A stretch of DNA of 6,559 nucleotides from an uncultured Ruminococcus sp. (GCA_902772795.1 CACYBZ010000336.1:1-6559); one strand, 5' to 3'. Shown: positions 1-6,546, numbered from the stretch's first letter. Translations and numbers: made by a program. The notes: generated from the letters alone by a model not told the origin.

Positions 1-763
1 TGAACATAGGTTCCCATGCCGTTTCATGATGTCGGTATTCGGGTATGATGATTTCGTTGAGTTTCTGTGAGGGATACCAGGACAACAACATCTCATATGT
101 CTGTTCTACACTCTGACAGATATGTTCTTCCAGTTCATCTCCTGCTCCCGTATAGATGTAGAGATAAGGCATATTGTCCTTTAACTGATTTTTCAGCCAG
201 TTTTCCCTGTCCTGTTCGGAATACAGGAAAAATACAGGCGAAAATACACCTGAAGCACAGAAAATATCGGGGTTGCTGACAGCAATGAAAAATGCCATCA
301 GACCACCTGATGAACTTCCGCAGAATGCGGTATTACTTCTTCCCGTCTTTATGGGAAACCGTGCTTCCACAGCGGGCATCACTGTATGAATCACAAAATC
401 AGCAAAAATTTCCCCCTCAGGAGTCATGGCTTTTCTGACTTCCTCAGGTATATCCGGCGGTGTAACAGGCGTTCCGATAGATTGCGGTGTCAGTTCTTTT
501 GTCCGTTGCATAGAACCTTCATCATTATGAATACCGACAATAATGACACCTTTACCGCTGTTCTGCTGTTCGGCTCTGATGGTTTCACGGGTGTACCAAC
601 AACCGAACTCTACGTTTTCATCGTCAAAAAGATTCTGTCCGTCAGTCATATAAATAACGGGAAAGGTCTCTCCCTCTTCGTGTGACGGTACATATACCCG
701 TACTGTTCTCTCTGCCCTGTCGGGATAGGGTAAGGACAACGTAACCAAAGTTTCCTGTATCAT
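1..763 (-). CDS. Alpha/beta-hydrolase esterase, enterochelin-esterase-like (C-terminus beyond the left edge)
   Basis: The minus-strand frame is open from an ATG at 763-761 to the window edge, giving 254 residues with no stop. It starts MIQETLVTLS and is preceded by a good ribosome site (AAGGAGAG, 777-770). The sequence reads as a putative esterase of the enterochelin-esterase/IroE-like group. An N-terminal beta-rich part carries the motif VIYMTDGQNLFDD (about residues 36-48). The nucleophile elbow G-S-S-S-G-G lies at 149-154, making Ser151 the likely catalytic serine. YTGAGDE (204-210) offers Asp209 as the acid. RHHETAW (244-250) offers His245 or His246 as the base. All three triad positions are therefore visible. 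No signal peptide or membrane segment is seen, so a cytoplasmic enzyme is likely. Such enzymes hydrolyse ester bonds, sometimes in siderophores, but the substrate here is unknown. It shares its strand with the RecQ fragment upstream and has no evident link to the polyamine operon. Family-level call is firm; specificity is not. Confidence 0.85.
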   Translation of the reverse strand, partial: MIQETLVTLSLPYPDRAERTVRVYVPSHEEGETFPVIYMTDGQNLFDDENVEFGCWYTRETIRAEQQNSGKGVIIVGIHNDEGSMQRTKELTPQSIGTPVTPPDIPEEVRKAMTPEGEIFADFVIHTVMPAVEARFPIKTGRSNTAFCGSSSGGLMAFFIAVSNPDIFCASGVFSPVFFLYSEQDRENWLKNQLKDNMPYLYIYTGAGDELEEHICQSVEQTYEMLLSWYPSQKLNEIIIPEYRHHETAWEPMF

Positions 764-810
764 AGCTATCTCTCCTTAATGATATTGGTATTGAAAAAAT
801 TTCCGTAACT

Positions 811-839
811 ATGATAACATTTTCGGCAATAAATAGCAA
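811..839 (-). promoter_or_regulatory. Candidate promoter of the esterase gene
   Basis: Read on the minus strand, TTGCTA (839-834) and TATCAT (816-811) are separated by exactly 17 nt, with an extended TG one base upstream of the -10. Transcription would begin near 804, about 40 nt before the start codon. A second, partly consensus pair lies further upstream: TTGTCA at 880-875 and TATCAA at 857-852, also 17 nt apart. Either or both may act. The call rests only on consensus match and spacing. Confidence 0.5.
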
Positions 840-878
840 TATTTTTTGTAATTGATATCATGATTTATTTTATTTGAC

Positions 879-894
879 AATGTTTAAGAACATT
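879..894. repeat. Short perfect inverted repeat between the RecQ fragment and the esterase
   Basis: AATGTT (879-884) and AACATT (889-894) form 6-bp perfect arms around TAAG. The repeat overlaps the upstream candidate -35 of the esterase, so it could be a repressor site. It could also be a weak RNA hairpin after the RecQ fragment, but no T-tract follows it on either strand, so it is not a standard terminator. Arms this short in AT-rich DNA can arise by chance. Confidence 0.25.
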
Positions 895-932
895 ATCTTT
901 AAATATTGCGTCAGAAGCGTTATCTCCGAACT

Positions 933-1385
933 TCACAGACCACCAAAAAATGACCAGAATCTTATGGTTTTCGGACAGTCAGCTTGTTGTACTTTTTCGG
1001 AAAACAGAGTTTCCGGAGTGATAAAAACAATATCAATTGCATTATGTTTCAGTTGTTCCAGAATATCCTCTTGTCGGGATTTTGTTTTACTGGAAAGCAT
1101 CTCACATTTCAAACCAAGTTTTTTTCCGGCTTCCTCCTGATTTTCCATCAACACAAGCAAAGGACTGACAACCATGGTTACCCCTTCACCGTTTTCACGT
1201 TTGATTTTTGTCGCCGTAAAGTAAACCAGACTTTTTCCCCAACCTGTTTTCTGCACTACTAAAGTCCGATGATGATGAAAAACAGATTCTATCGCTTCAT
1301 ATTGTCCTGTACGGAACTTTGCTCCTGAACCATATAAATGCCGAATAATCTGTGTTGCTTTTTCAGAAATTTCGTGATTTGTCAC
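933..1385 (-). pseudogene. Truncated RecQ-type ATP-dependent DNA helicase, N-terminal fragment
   Basis: This minus-strand frame of 150 residues matches only the first part of a RecQ-type superfamily 2 helicase. Visible in order are motif 0 (FRTGQYEAI, 24-32, with the adenine-binding Gln28), the Walker A P-loop (TGWGKS, 47-52), motif Ia (VVSPLLVLMENQ, 72-83) and the FITPETL stretch (121-127). The next element of the family, the DEAH/DECH Walker B box, is missing. After about residue 135 the sequence turns unrelated and stops at FFGGL. ATP hydrolysis and helicase activity are therefore not expected. I chose a GTG start at 1385 because AGGAGG lies at 1397-1392, six bases before it. An ATG at 1400 in the same frame would contain that ribosome site. 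The QKTGWGKS and VYF wording resembles large RecQ-like helicases rather than the short classical RecQ. I infer a deletion or recombination remnant; no flanking mobile element is visible. Confidence 0.7.
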
Positions 1386-1433
1386 ATTATTCCTCCTCAT
1401 TTACTGTATGATAAATTTGGTAACCTGTCACAT

Positions 1434-1439
1434 ATTATA
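1434..1439 (-). promoter_or_regulatory. Possible -10 element for the RecQ fragment
   Basis: A perfect TATAAT is read on the minus strand at 1439-1434, about 50 nt upstream of the GTG start. No convincing -35 hexamer lies 16-19 nt before it, so this is a weak call. The intact ribosome site and this element suggest that the start region of the helicase gene is preserved although its body is lost. Confidence 0.3.
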
Positions 1440-1568
1440 CTACATTCATTTCCTCTTTGGCTACACCTTTAACAGATTTTTAATGACAAAACCGCTTTTC
1501 TCTTTGACACAATTTCAACGGCTCAGGTAGAAATTTTTCCAAATAAGACAGTAATTCCTAAAAACATC

Positions 1569-1597
1569 TTGAAAAAATACGGAATATATTATATAAT
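1569..1597 (+). promoter_or_regulatory. Promoter of the polyamine operon (sigma-A type)
   Basis: TTGAAA (1569-1574) and a perfect TATAAT (1592-1597) are separated by 17 nt, in AT-rich surroundings. Expected transcription start is near 1604, giving a leader of about 390 nt before speA. This is the best promoter match on the plus strand upstream of the operon. The DNA between it and the RecQ fragment (about 1440-1568) contains one further TTGACA (1504-1509) with only a poor -10 partner, and otherwise nothing I can assign. Confidence 0.75.
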
Positions 1598-1603
1598 CAG
1601 ACA

Positions 1604-1997
1604 TTGTGAGAAGGGGTTTGAATTTCAGAGTCCCTCCAGAGCGATTTTTACGAACCACTCTTTCATGAGTTAAGGTTATACGGACAGCCGGGTTCACTGC
1701 CGATTGGTGGATTTAACCACCTTATTGATTTCCTGCTTTGGTTTTTATAAGTCGGTTATCTGATAGCCGAATGTATGATATTCTGTTATACAGACTTGTG
1801 AAACGGTCAATAAGAGTAGTAAAAGTATTTGTTGCTATATAGACTCTGCGTACCCTTTTTATCTGATGATGTGTTGTTATCAATTTTCCGAAAAAAGCAT
1901 TTTTTCGGGTGTTTATACCAATCACGAATATCGTTGAAAAATTTACGCAAGCTGTCTGATGAGTCAGTTTGCGTTTTTTTCGGGTTTGAGGTTTATT
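1604..1997 (+). promoter_or_regulatory. Long structured 5' leader of speA, candidate attenuator or riboswitch (class not recognised)
   Basis: The span of nearly 400 nt from the predicted transcription start to speA has no convincing protein gene but many potential hairpins. These are AGGGG with TCCCT (1612-1616/1631-1635), AACCACTC with GAGT and GGTT (1653-1677, TAA bulge), CGG-ACAG-CCG (1681-1690), GGTGG with CCACC (1706-1721), TCGGTTAT with ATAGCCGA (1752-1770, one G-U pair), AGAGT with ACTCT (1813-1847) and CCGAAAAAA with TTTTTTCGG (1888-1908). It ends in an intrinsic terminator. TGCGT at 1847-1851 could pair with the 5' arm of that terminator (ACGCA, 1945-1949), offering a weak antiterminator. 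The consensus cores I know for TPP, SAM-I, glycine, lysine, guanidine, T-box and purine classes are not apparent. A ligand such as arginine or a polyamine would fit the operon, but that is inference. The hairpins were found by eye, without energy calculation. Confidence 0.5.
1945..1980 (+). terminator. Intrinsic terminator just upstream of speA
   Basis: A 10-bp stem is formed by ACGCAAGCTG (1945-1954) and CAGTTTGCGT (1965-1974), with a single G-U pair and a 10-nt loop. It runs directly into seven T residues (1974-1980). It ends 17 nt before the speA ATG and lies downstream of the operon promoter. Unless a further promoter is hidden, RNA polymerase must pass it to transcribe the operon, which points to conditional termination. 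A second, weaker hairpin at 1888-1908 lacks its own downstream T-tract. Confidence 0.75.
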
Positions 1998-3455
1998 ATG
2001 GGAGAAGAAAAAAAACTTAATCAAAATCATGCCCCTATCTATGAGGCACTGGAAAATTTTCGGCAGATGCGTGTTGTTCCGTTCGATGTTCCCGGACACA
2101 AACACGGCAGGGGAAATCCTGAACTGACTGAGTTCTTAGGAAAACAATGTGTCAGTATTGATGTCAACAGTATGAAACCGCTGGACAATCTTTGCCACCC
2201 TGTTTCTGTCATCAAGGAAGCAGAATTGCTTTGTGCTGACGCATTCGGGGCTTATCATGCTTTCCTGATGGTAGGCGGAACAACCAGTTCTGTACAGAGT
2301 ATGGTCTTATCGGTCTGTAAGCGTGGCGATAAAATCATACTGCCAAGAAATGTTCACCGTAGTGTGATTAATGCGTTGGTGCTGTGCGGTGCGATTCCCG
2401 TCTATGTCAATCCCGAAGTAGATACCCGACTGGGCATATCTCTCGGTATGAAAAGAGAACAGGTCGCCAGGGCGATTGCCGAAAATCCTGATGCCGTTGC
2501 CGTTTTAGTCAACAATCCCACCTATTACGGCATATGCAGTGATATCAGGGCGATTGTCGAAATGGCACACAAGGCAGGTATGTACTGTCTTGCGGACGAG
2601 GCACACGGCACACACTTCTATTTCGGTGAGAATATGCCGATATCCGCCATGAAAGCGGGTGCGGATATGGCTTCTGTTTCCATGCACAAGAGCGGAGGAA
2701 GTCTTACACAGTCCAGTCTTCTGCTCATCGGCGAGAACGTCAATGCAGGACACGTCCGTCAGATTATCAACCTGACACAAACCACATCAGGCAGTTATTT
2801 GCTGATGTCCAGTCTGGATATCAGCAGACGCAATCTGGCATTGCGTGGCAGGAAAATCTTTGCCAAAGTGGTGGACATGGCTGAATATGCCCGTGAAGAA
2901 ATCAACGCCATAGGAGGCTATTACGCTTTCGGCAAGGAACTCATCAACGGCAATTCCGTTTTTGACTTTGACCCCACAAAATTAAGTGTTCATACCAGAG
3001 ATATCGGTCTGGCAGGGATTGAAGTCTATGACATTCTGCGTGATGAATATGATATTCAGATAGAATTCGGTGACATCGGCAATATACTGGCATATCTTTC
3101 CATAGGCGACCGCAGGCAGGAACTGGAAAGGCTGGTGAGTGCGTTGGCAGAGATACGACGCAGATATCAGAAAGACAGCAACGGTCTGCTCAGTCAGGAA
3201 TATATTGACCCCGAAGTGGTGACAAGTCCGCAGGAAGCCTTTTATGCGAAAAAACACAGTGTTCCTCTGCGAGAAAGTGCAGGGTGTGTATGCAGTGAAT
3301 TTGTTATGTGCTATCCCCCGGGTATTCCGATTTTAGCCCCCGGGGAACGCATTACCCCCGAAATTCTTGACTATATTGAGTATGCCAAACTGAAAGGGTG
3401 TTCCATGACAGGCCCTGAAGACCCTGATATTCTCAATCTGAATGTTCTGATGTAA
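1998..3455 (+). CDS. speA: Biosynthetic arginine decarboxylase, PLP-dependent (Orn/Lys/Arg decarboxylase class I fold)
   Basis: The enzyme converts L-arginine to agmatine and CO2, the entry step of this polyamine pathway, in the cytoplasm. The 485-residue length fits the short Bacillus SpeA type rather than the long inducible enterobacterial enzymes. The N-terminal part carries VPFDVPGHKHGRGN (27-40). The cofactor region shows GGTTSSVQ (93-100), then DEAHGTH (200-206) with Asp200 and His203 expected to contact PLP. The Schiff-base lysine is Lys231 in SMHKSGGSLTQSS (228-240). The C-terminal domain ends in YPPGIPILAPGE (439-450), typical of the family. I chose ATG 1998 because GAGG (1988-1991) sits six bases upstream. 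An in-frame ATG at 1959 lies inside the terminator hairpin and would add 13 residues unlike the family. The gene is followed by speE after 11 nt. Agmatine versus lysine or ornithine specificity is inferred from the agmatinase two genes downstream. Confidence 0.93.
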   Translation: MGEEKKLNQNHAPIYEALENFRQMRVVPFDVPGHKHGRGNPELTEFLGKQCVSIDVNSMKPLDNLCHPVSVIKEAELLCADAFGAYHAFLMVGGTTSSVQSMVLSVCKRGDKIILPRNVHRSVINALVLCGAIPVYVNPEVDTRLGISLGMKREQVARAIAENPDAVAVLVNNPTYYGICSDIRAIVEMAHKAGMYCLADEAHGTHFYFGENMPISAMKAGADMASVSMHKSGGSLTQSSLLLIGENVNAGHVRQIINLTQTTSGSYLLMSSLDISRRNLALRGRKIFAKVVDMAEYAREEINAIGGYYAFGKELINGNSVFDFDPTKLSVHTRDIGLAGIEVYDILRDEYDIQIEFGDIGNILAYLSIGDRRQELERLVSALAEIRRRYQKDSNGLLSQEYIDPEVVTSPQEAFYAKKHSVPLRESAGCVCSEFVMCYPPGIPILAPGERITPEILDYIEYAKLKGCSMTGPEDPDILNLNVLM

Positions 3456-3466
3456 GGAGTGTTTTT

Positions 3467-4324
3467 ATGGAATTATGGTTCAGCGAATTTCATGCCCCCG
3501 ATGTCAAGCACAGTATCAAAGTCAAAAGACATCTCTATTCGGAAACGAGTGACTATCAGCAGATTGATATTTTTGAAACCTTTGAATTCGGACGGGTTCT
3601 TTCTCTGGACGGCAATGTCATGCTGACAGAACGTGACGAGTTCATCTATGACGAAATGATTACCCATGTTCCTATGTCGGTTCACCCGAATATCAAGGAT
3701 ATTCTGATTATCGGTGTAGGCGATGGCGGAGTTGTAGGACAGCTGACACGGTATGCTACGGTGGAACGGATAGACCTTGTGGAAATGGATCCGTTGGTGC
3801 TTGATGCTTGCCGAAAATATCTGCCTGAAAATTCCAGTCAGCTCAATGACAGCCGTGTCAATATTTATTTTGACAACGCATTACGGTTTATCCGTCGTTG
3901 CAAGGAAGAATATGACCTGATTATTGTTGACTCTCCCGACCCGTTCGGGCCATCGGAAGGCTTTTTCACCAGAGAATTTTACGGTATCTGTTACAATGCC
4001 TTGAAAAGCGATGGTATTATGGTGAATCAGCAGGGAAGTCCGTTTTATAAGCACGATGCCGAGGCGATGAAAAGAAGTCATAAAAGAATCGTCAGTACCT
4101 TTCCCGTCAGCAGGGTGTATCAGGCACATATTCCCACATATGCAGCAGGATACTGGCTGTTCGGGTTTGCCAGCAAAAAGTATCACCCTATTGACGATCT
4201 GAACGCTGAAAAATGGTTGTCACTCCATCTGACAACACAGTACTATACCACGAAACTTCATATCGGTTCTTTTTATCTGCCTGCGTTTCTGGAAAAAATG
4301 CTGGAGGAGGTTGAACAGTCATGA
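3467..4324 (+). CDS. speE: Spermidine synthase-type aminopropyltransferase
   Basis: The 285-residue protein has the two-part layout of the family. An N-terminal beta domain contains LDGNVMLTERDEFIYDEMITH (48-67). A Rossmann-type methyltransferase-like domain follows. The glycine loop reads IGVGDGGVVGQLTRY (82-96), where most homologues have GGGDGG, so residue 84 is Val instead of Gly. DLVEMDP (103-109) holds the acidic residue for the nucleoside ribose. VDSPDPFGPSEGFF (154-167) contains the catalytic aspartates Asp155 and Asp158. The known reaction moves an aminopropyl group from decarboxylated S-adenosylmethionine to putrescine, giving spermidine. Relatives use agmatine or cadaverine as acceptor, so substrate is open. 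No speD, the decarboxylase that makes its donor, is seen in this window. Its ribosome site AAGGAG (3454-3459) overlaps the speA stop codon. Its own stop overlaps the agmatinase start by ATGA, so translation of the two is probably coupled. Confidence 0.9.
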   Translation: MELWFSEFHAPDVKHSIKVKRHLYSETSDYQQIDIFETFEFGRVLSLDGNVMLTERDEFIYDEMITHVPMSVHPNIKDILIIGVGDGGVVGQLTRYATVERIDLVEMDPLVLDACRKYLPENSSQLNDSRVNIYFDNALRFIRRCKEEYDLIIVDSPDPFGPSEGFFTREFYGICYNALKSDGIMVNQQGSPFYKHDAEAMKRSHKRIVSTFPVSRVYQAHIPTYAAGYWLFGFASKKYHPIDDLNAEKWLSLHLTTQYYTTKLHIGSFYLPAFLEKMLEEVEQS

Positions 4325-5178
4325 TAAAACACAATATAGAAAATTTTATCGGCTGTGACAGTGAGTATGAAAACGCCGATATTGTTCTTTTCGGAGCACC
4401 GTTTGATTCCACGACCAGTTTCCGCCCTGGGGCGAGGTTCGGGTGTTCCGCCATACGGCACGAAAGTTTCGGTCTGGAAACATTCAGTCCCTATCAGGAC
4501 AAAGATCTGACCGATTATTGTATATTTGACAGCGGTGATCTGGAATTATGTTTCGGAAAAGCAGAACTGGCTTTACAGGATATTGAAAACCATGCGTCAG
4601 AAATTTTAAAGGATAACAAACTGCCCGTTCTGATAGGCGGAGAACATCTGGTGACATTGGGCAGTGTGAGAGCCGTATATCAGAAGTATCCTGATTTGCA
4701 CATTGTTCATTTTGATGCACACGCCGACCTGCGGAATGATTATCTGGGAGCAGAATTAAGTCATGCCTGTGTTATGCGACGCTGTCATGACCTGTTGGGC
4801 GATAACAGAATCCATCAGTTCTGTATCAGAAGCGGAGAAAAATCTGAATTTGCTTTTGCCAAGCAACATACAGATATACACCCGTTTACTTTTGACGGTC
4901 TTGATGAACTGGTGGAATATTTGCAACAGTCAGAAATTCCCGTTTATTTTACGATAGATTTGGATTGTTTAGACCCGTCCGTCTTTTCGGGAACAGGTAC
5001 ACCCGAAGCAGGCGGTGTACAGTTTCATCAGTTATTGGAAGCATTAATCAAAGTCAGCAAGACCAATATCGTAGGAGCAGACATCAACGAATTAGCCCCT
5101 ATGTTGGACAGCAGTGGCGTATCTACGGCAGTTGCCTGTAAAGTTCTGCGGGAATTGCTGTTAGCCATCAGTCACTGA
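4321..5178 (+). CDS. speB: Agmatinase (ureohydrolase/arginase family)
   Basis: The 285-residue protein has the full metal site of the arginase/agmatinase family: GGEHL (106-110, His109), FDAHADLR (131-138, Asp132, His134, Asp136) and IDLDCLDPS (212-220, Asp213, Asp215). All six ligands for the two manganese ions are present, so it should be active. The family hydrolyses a guanidino group to an amine plus urea. With an arginine decarboxylase in the same operon, agmatine to putrescine is the obvious reaction. Related enzymes act on aminopropylagmatine instead, which would fit if the downstream dehydrogenase uses agmatine rather than putrescine. SHACVMRR (147-154) is in the region that shapes the substrate pocket. 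The start overlaps the speE stop by 4 nt, with GGAGGAGG at 4303-4310 as ribosome site. The next gene follows within about 30 nt, consistent with one operon. Confidence 0.92.
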   Translation: MIKHNIENFIGCDSEYENADIVLFGAPFDSTTSFRPGARFGCSAIRHESFGLETFSPYQDKDLTDYCIFDSGDLELCFGKAELALQDIENHASEILKDNKLPVLIGGEHLVTLGSVRAVYQKYPDLHIVHFDAHADLRNDYLGAELSHACVMRRCHDLLGDNRIHQFCIRSGEKSEFAFAKQHTDIHPFTFDGLDELVEYLQQSEIPVYFTIDLDCLDPSVFSGTGTPEAGGVQFHQLLEALIKVSKTNIVGADINELAPMLDSSGVSTAVACKVLRELLLAISH

Positions 5179-5206
5179 TATGCAAAATAAAGGAGAGCAT
5201 GTGAAT

Positions 5207-6466
5207 ATGAGCAGAGTTTTAGTAATAGGTTGTGGCGGAGTAGCGTCCGTTGCCATACAGAAATGTTGTCAGGCAAGCGAAGTGTTTCAGGAAATCTGTA
5301 TTGCCAGCCGAACAAAGGCAAAATGCGACCGTCTTGCCGAACAGCTTTCAGGAAAGACAAAAACAAAAATTACCACCGCACAACTTGATGCCGATGACGT
5401 TCAGCAGGTTATCGACCTTATCCATAACTATCAGCCCGATCTGGTCATGAATATCGCCTTACCGTATCAGGATCTTACCATTATGGACGCTTGTCTTGCC
5501 TGCAAAGTCAATTATATGGATACCGCCAATTATGAACCCGAAGACACAGATAATCCCGAATGGCGTGCCATTTATGAAAAGCGTTGTCAGGAACAAGGAT
5601 TTTCTGCCTATTTCGATTACAGCTGGCAGTGGAACTATCGTGAAAAGTTTGAAAAAGCAGGACTTACCGCTTTACTGGGTTGCGGTTTCGACCCCGGCGT
5701 TACACAGGCATATTGTGCCTATGCCCTGAAACATGAATTTGATACCATTGATACGATTGACATTCTGGACTGTAACGGCGGTGACCATGGTTATCCGTTT
5801 GCCACGAATTTTAATCCCGAAGTCAATCTGCGTGAAGTTTCTGCCCCCGGAAGTTACTGGGAAAACGGTCACTGGGTAGAAATTCCCCCGATGAGTATCA
5901 GACGTGAATATGATTTTGACAGTGTAGGCAAAAAGGATATGTATCTTCTGCATCATGAAGAAATCGAATCCCTTGCCCAGAATATTCCTGATGTACAGAA
6001 AATCCGTTTCTTTATGACATTCGGACAGAGCTATCTTACCCATATGAAATGTCTGTAAAATGTCGGTATGTTGTCTACAACACCTGTTCTTTTTGAGGGT
6101 AAGGAAATCGTTCCCATAAAGTTCCTGAAAGCCTTACTGCCCGACCCTGCGACACTCGGCCAAAGAACACACGGTAAAACCAATATCGGCTGTATTTTCA
6201 CGGGAAAGAAAGACGATAAAAAAAAAACCTATTATATCTATAACGTCTGCGACCATCAGGAATGTTATCATGAAGTCGGCAGTCAGGCAATCAGTTATAC
6301 CACAGGTGTTCCTGCAATGTGTGGTGCTTTGATGTTGCTCAGCGGAAAATGGAACATGACTGGTGTGCATACCGTCGAAGAATTTGACCCTGACCCGTTT
6401 ATTGAAGCCCTTTGTCAATACGGTCTGCCCCACAGGGAAAATCACAGTCCCGAACTGGTTGACTGA
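5207..6466 (+). pseudogene. Carboxynorspermidine/carboxyspermidine dehydrogenase (saccharopine dehydrogenase family) interrupted by an in-frame TAA
   Basis: Read through one TAA at 6056-6058, this is a complete 418-residue enzyme plus the stop position. It joins aspartate beta-semialdehyde to a diamine and reduces the imine with NADPH, giving carboxyspermidine or carboxynorspermidine. The N-terminus has the Rossmann loop VIGCGGVASVA (6-16). Further family stretches are MNIALPYQDLTIMDA, YFDYSWQW, GFDPGVTQAY and DILDCNGGDHGYPFATNF. After the stop the same frame continues as NVGMLSTTPV and reaches ALLPDPATLG, RTHGKTNIGCIF and the C-terminal PELVD. As I recall the family, the join reads KCLENVGM, so GAA (Glu) has become TAA by one G-to-T change. 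No ribosome site precedes the possible restart ATG at 6068. AGGAG (5191-5195) serves the start; GTG 5201 is an alternative to ATG 5207. The product is probably a 283-residue fragment lacking about a third of the protein, unless the stop is a sequence error. Confidence 0.85.
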
Positions 6467-6493
6467 CGGAGAAAAGTTAAGTAATAAAATACA

Positions 6494-6522
6494 TTGATAA
6501 AAGTGCCAGAATGTGTTAATGT
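6494..6522 (+). promoter_or_regulatory. Possible internal promoter before the last gene
   Basis: TTGATA (6494-6499) and TAATGT (6517-6522) are 17 nt apart, with an extended TG motif at 6514-6515. If used, transcription would start close to 6529, just before the ribosome site at 6531-6539. That leaves an almost leaderless message and argues against a role for the hairpin at 6522-6543. The match to consensus is only moderate. Confidence 0.3.
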
Positions 6523-6543
6523 GTACTCATAGAAAGGAGTACA
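6522..6543 (+). promoter_or_regulatory. Strong ribosome site partly enclosed in a hairpin
   Basis: AGAAAGGAG (6531-6539) is complementary to nine consecutive bases at the 3' end of Gram-positive 16S rRNA, an unusually complete match. A perfect 7-bp inverted repeat, TGTACTC (6522-6528) with GAGTACA (6537-6543), would form a hairpin with an 8-nt loop. The AGAAAG half of the ribosome site lies in that loop and the GAG half in the stem. Translation of the next gene could therefore depend on RNA folding, although the stem is short. Confidence 0.45.
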
Positions 6544-6546
6544 TTA

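Noticed and set aside
67..685. Plus-strand reading frames at 67-279 and 386-685
   Set aside because: They lie antisense to the esterase, which has a full catalytic triad, a ribosome site and continuous family-like sequence. The plus-strand translations show no recognisable domain.
1706..1742. Terminator at the GGTGG/CCACC hairpin
   Set aside because: The 5-bp stem is followed by mixed sequence rather than a T-tract, so it is more likely one helix of the leader than a stop for transcription.
1959..1997. Upstream in-frame ATG of speA
   Set aside because: The ATG lies in the loop of the terminator hairpin and has no ribosome site. The added residues do not resemble the family N-terminus, while ATG 1998 has GAGG at the right distance.
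1722..2105. Minus-strand reading frame of 127 codons opposite the speA leader and start
   Set aside because: It runs through the terminator and the 5' end of speA in antisense, has low-complexity composition and no ribosome site that stands out. It is best explained as a chance frame.
5180..5206. ATG 5180 as start of the dehydrogenase
   Set aside because: The ribosome site AGGAG at 5191-5195 lies inside this extension, and the family N-terminus begins with the residues encoded from 5207.
6068..6466. Independent small gene beginning at ATG 6068
   Set aside because: No Shine-Dalgarno precedes it, it is in frame with the dehydrogenase, and its sequence is the C-terminal part of that enzyme. 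It is treated as part of the interrupted gene.
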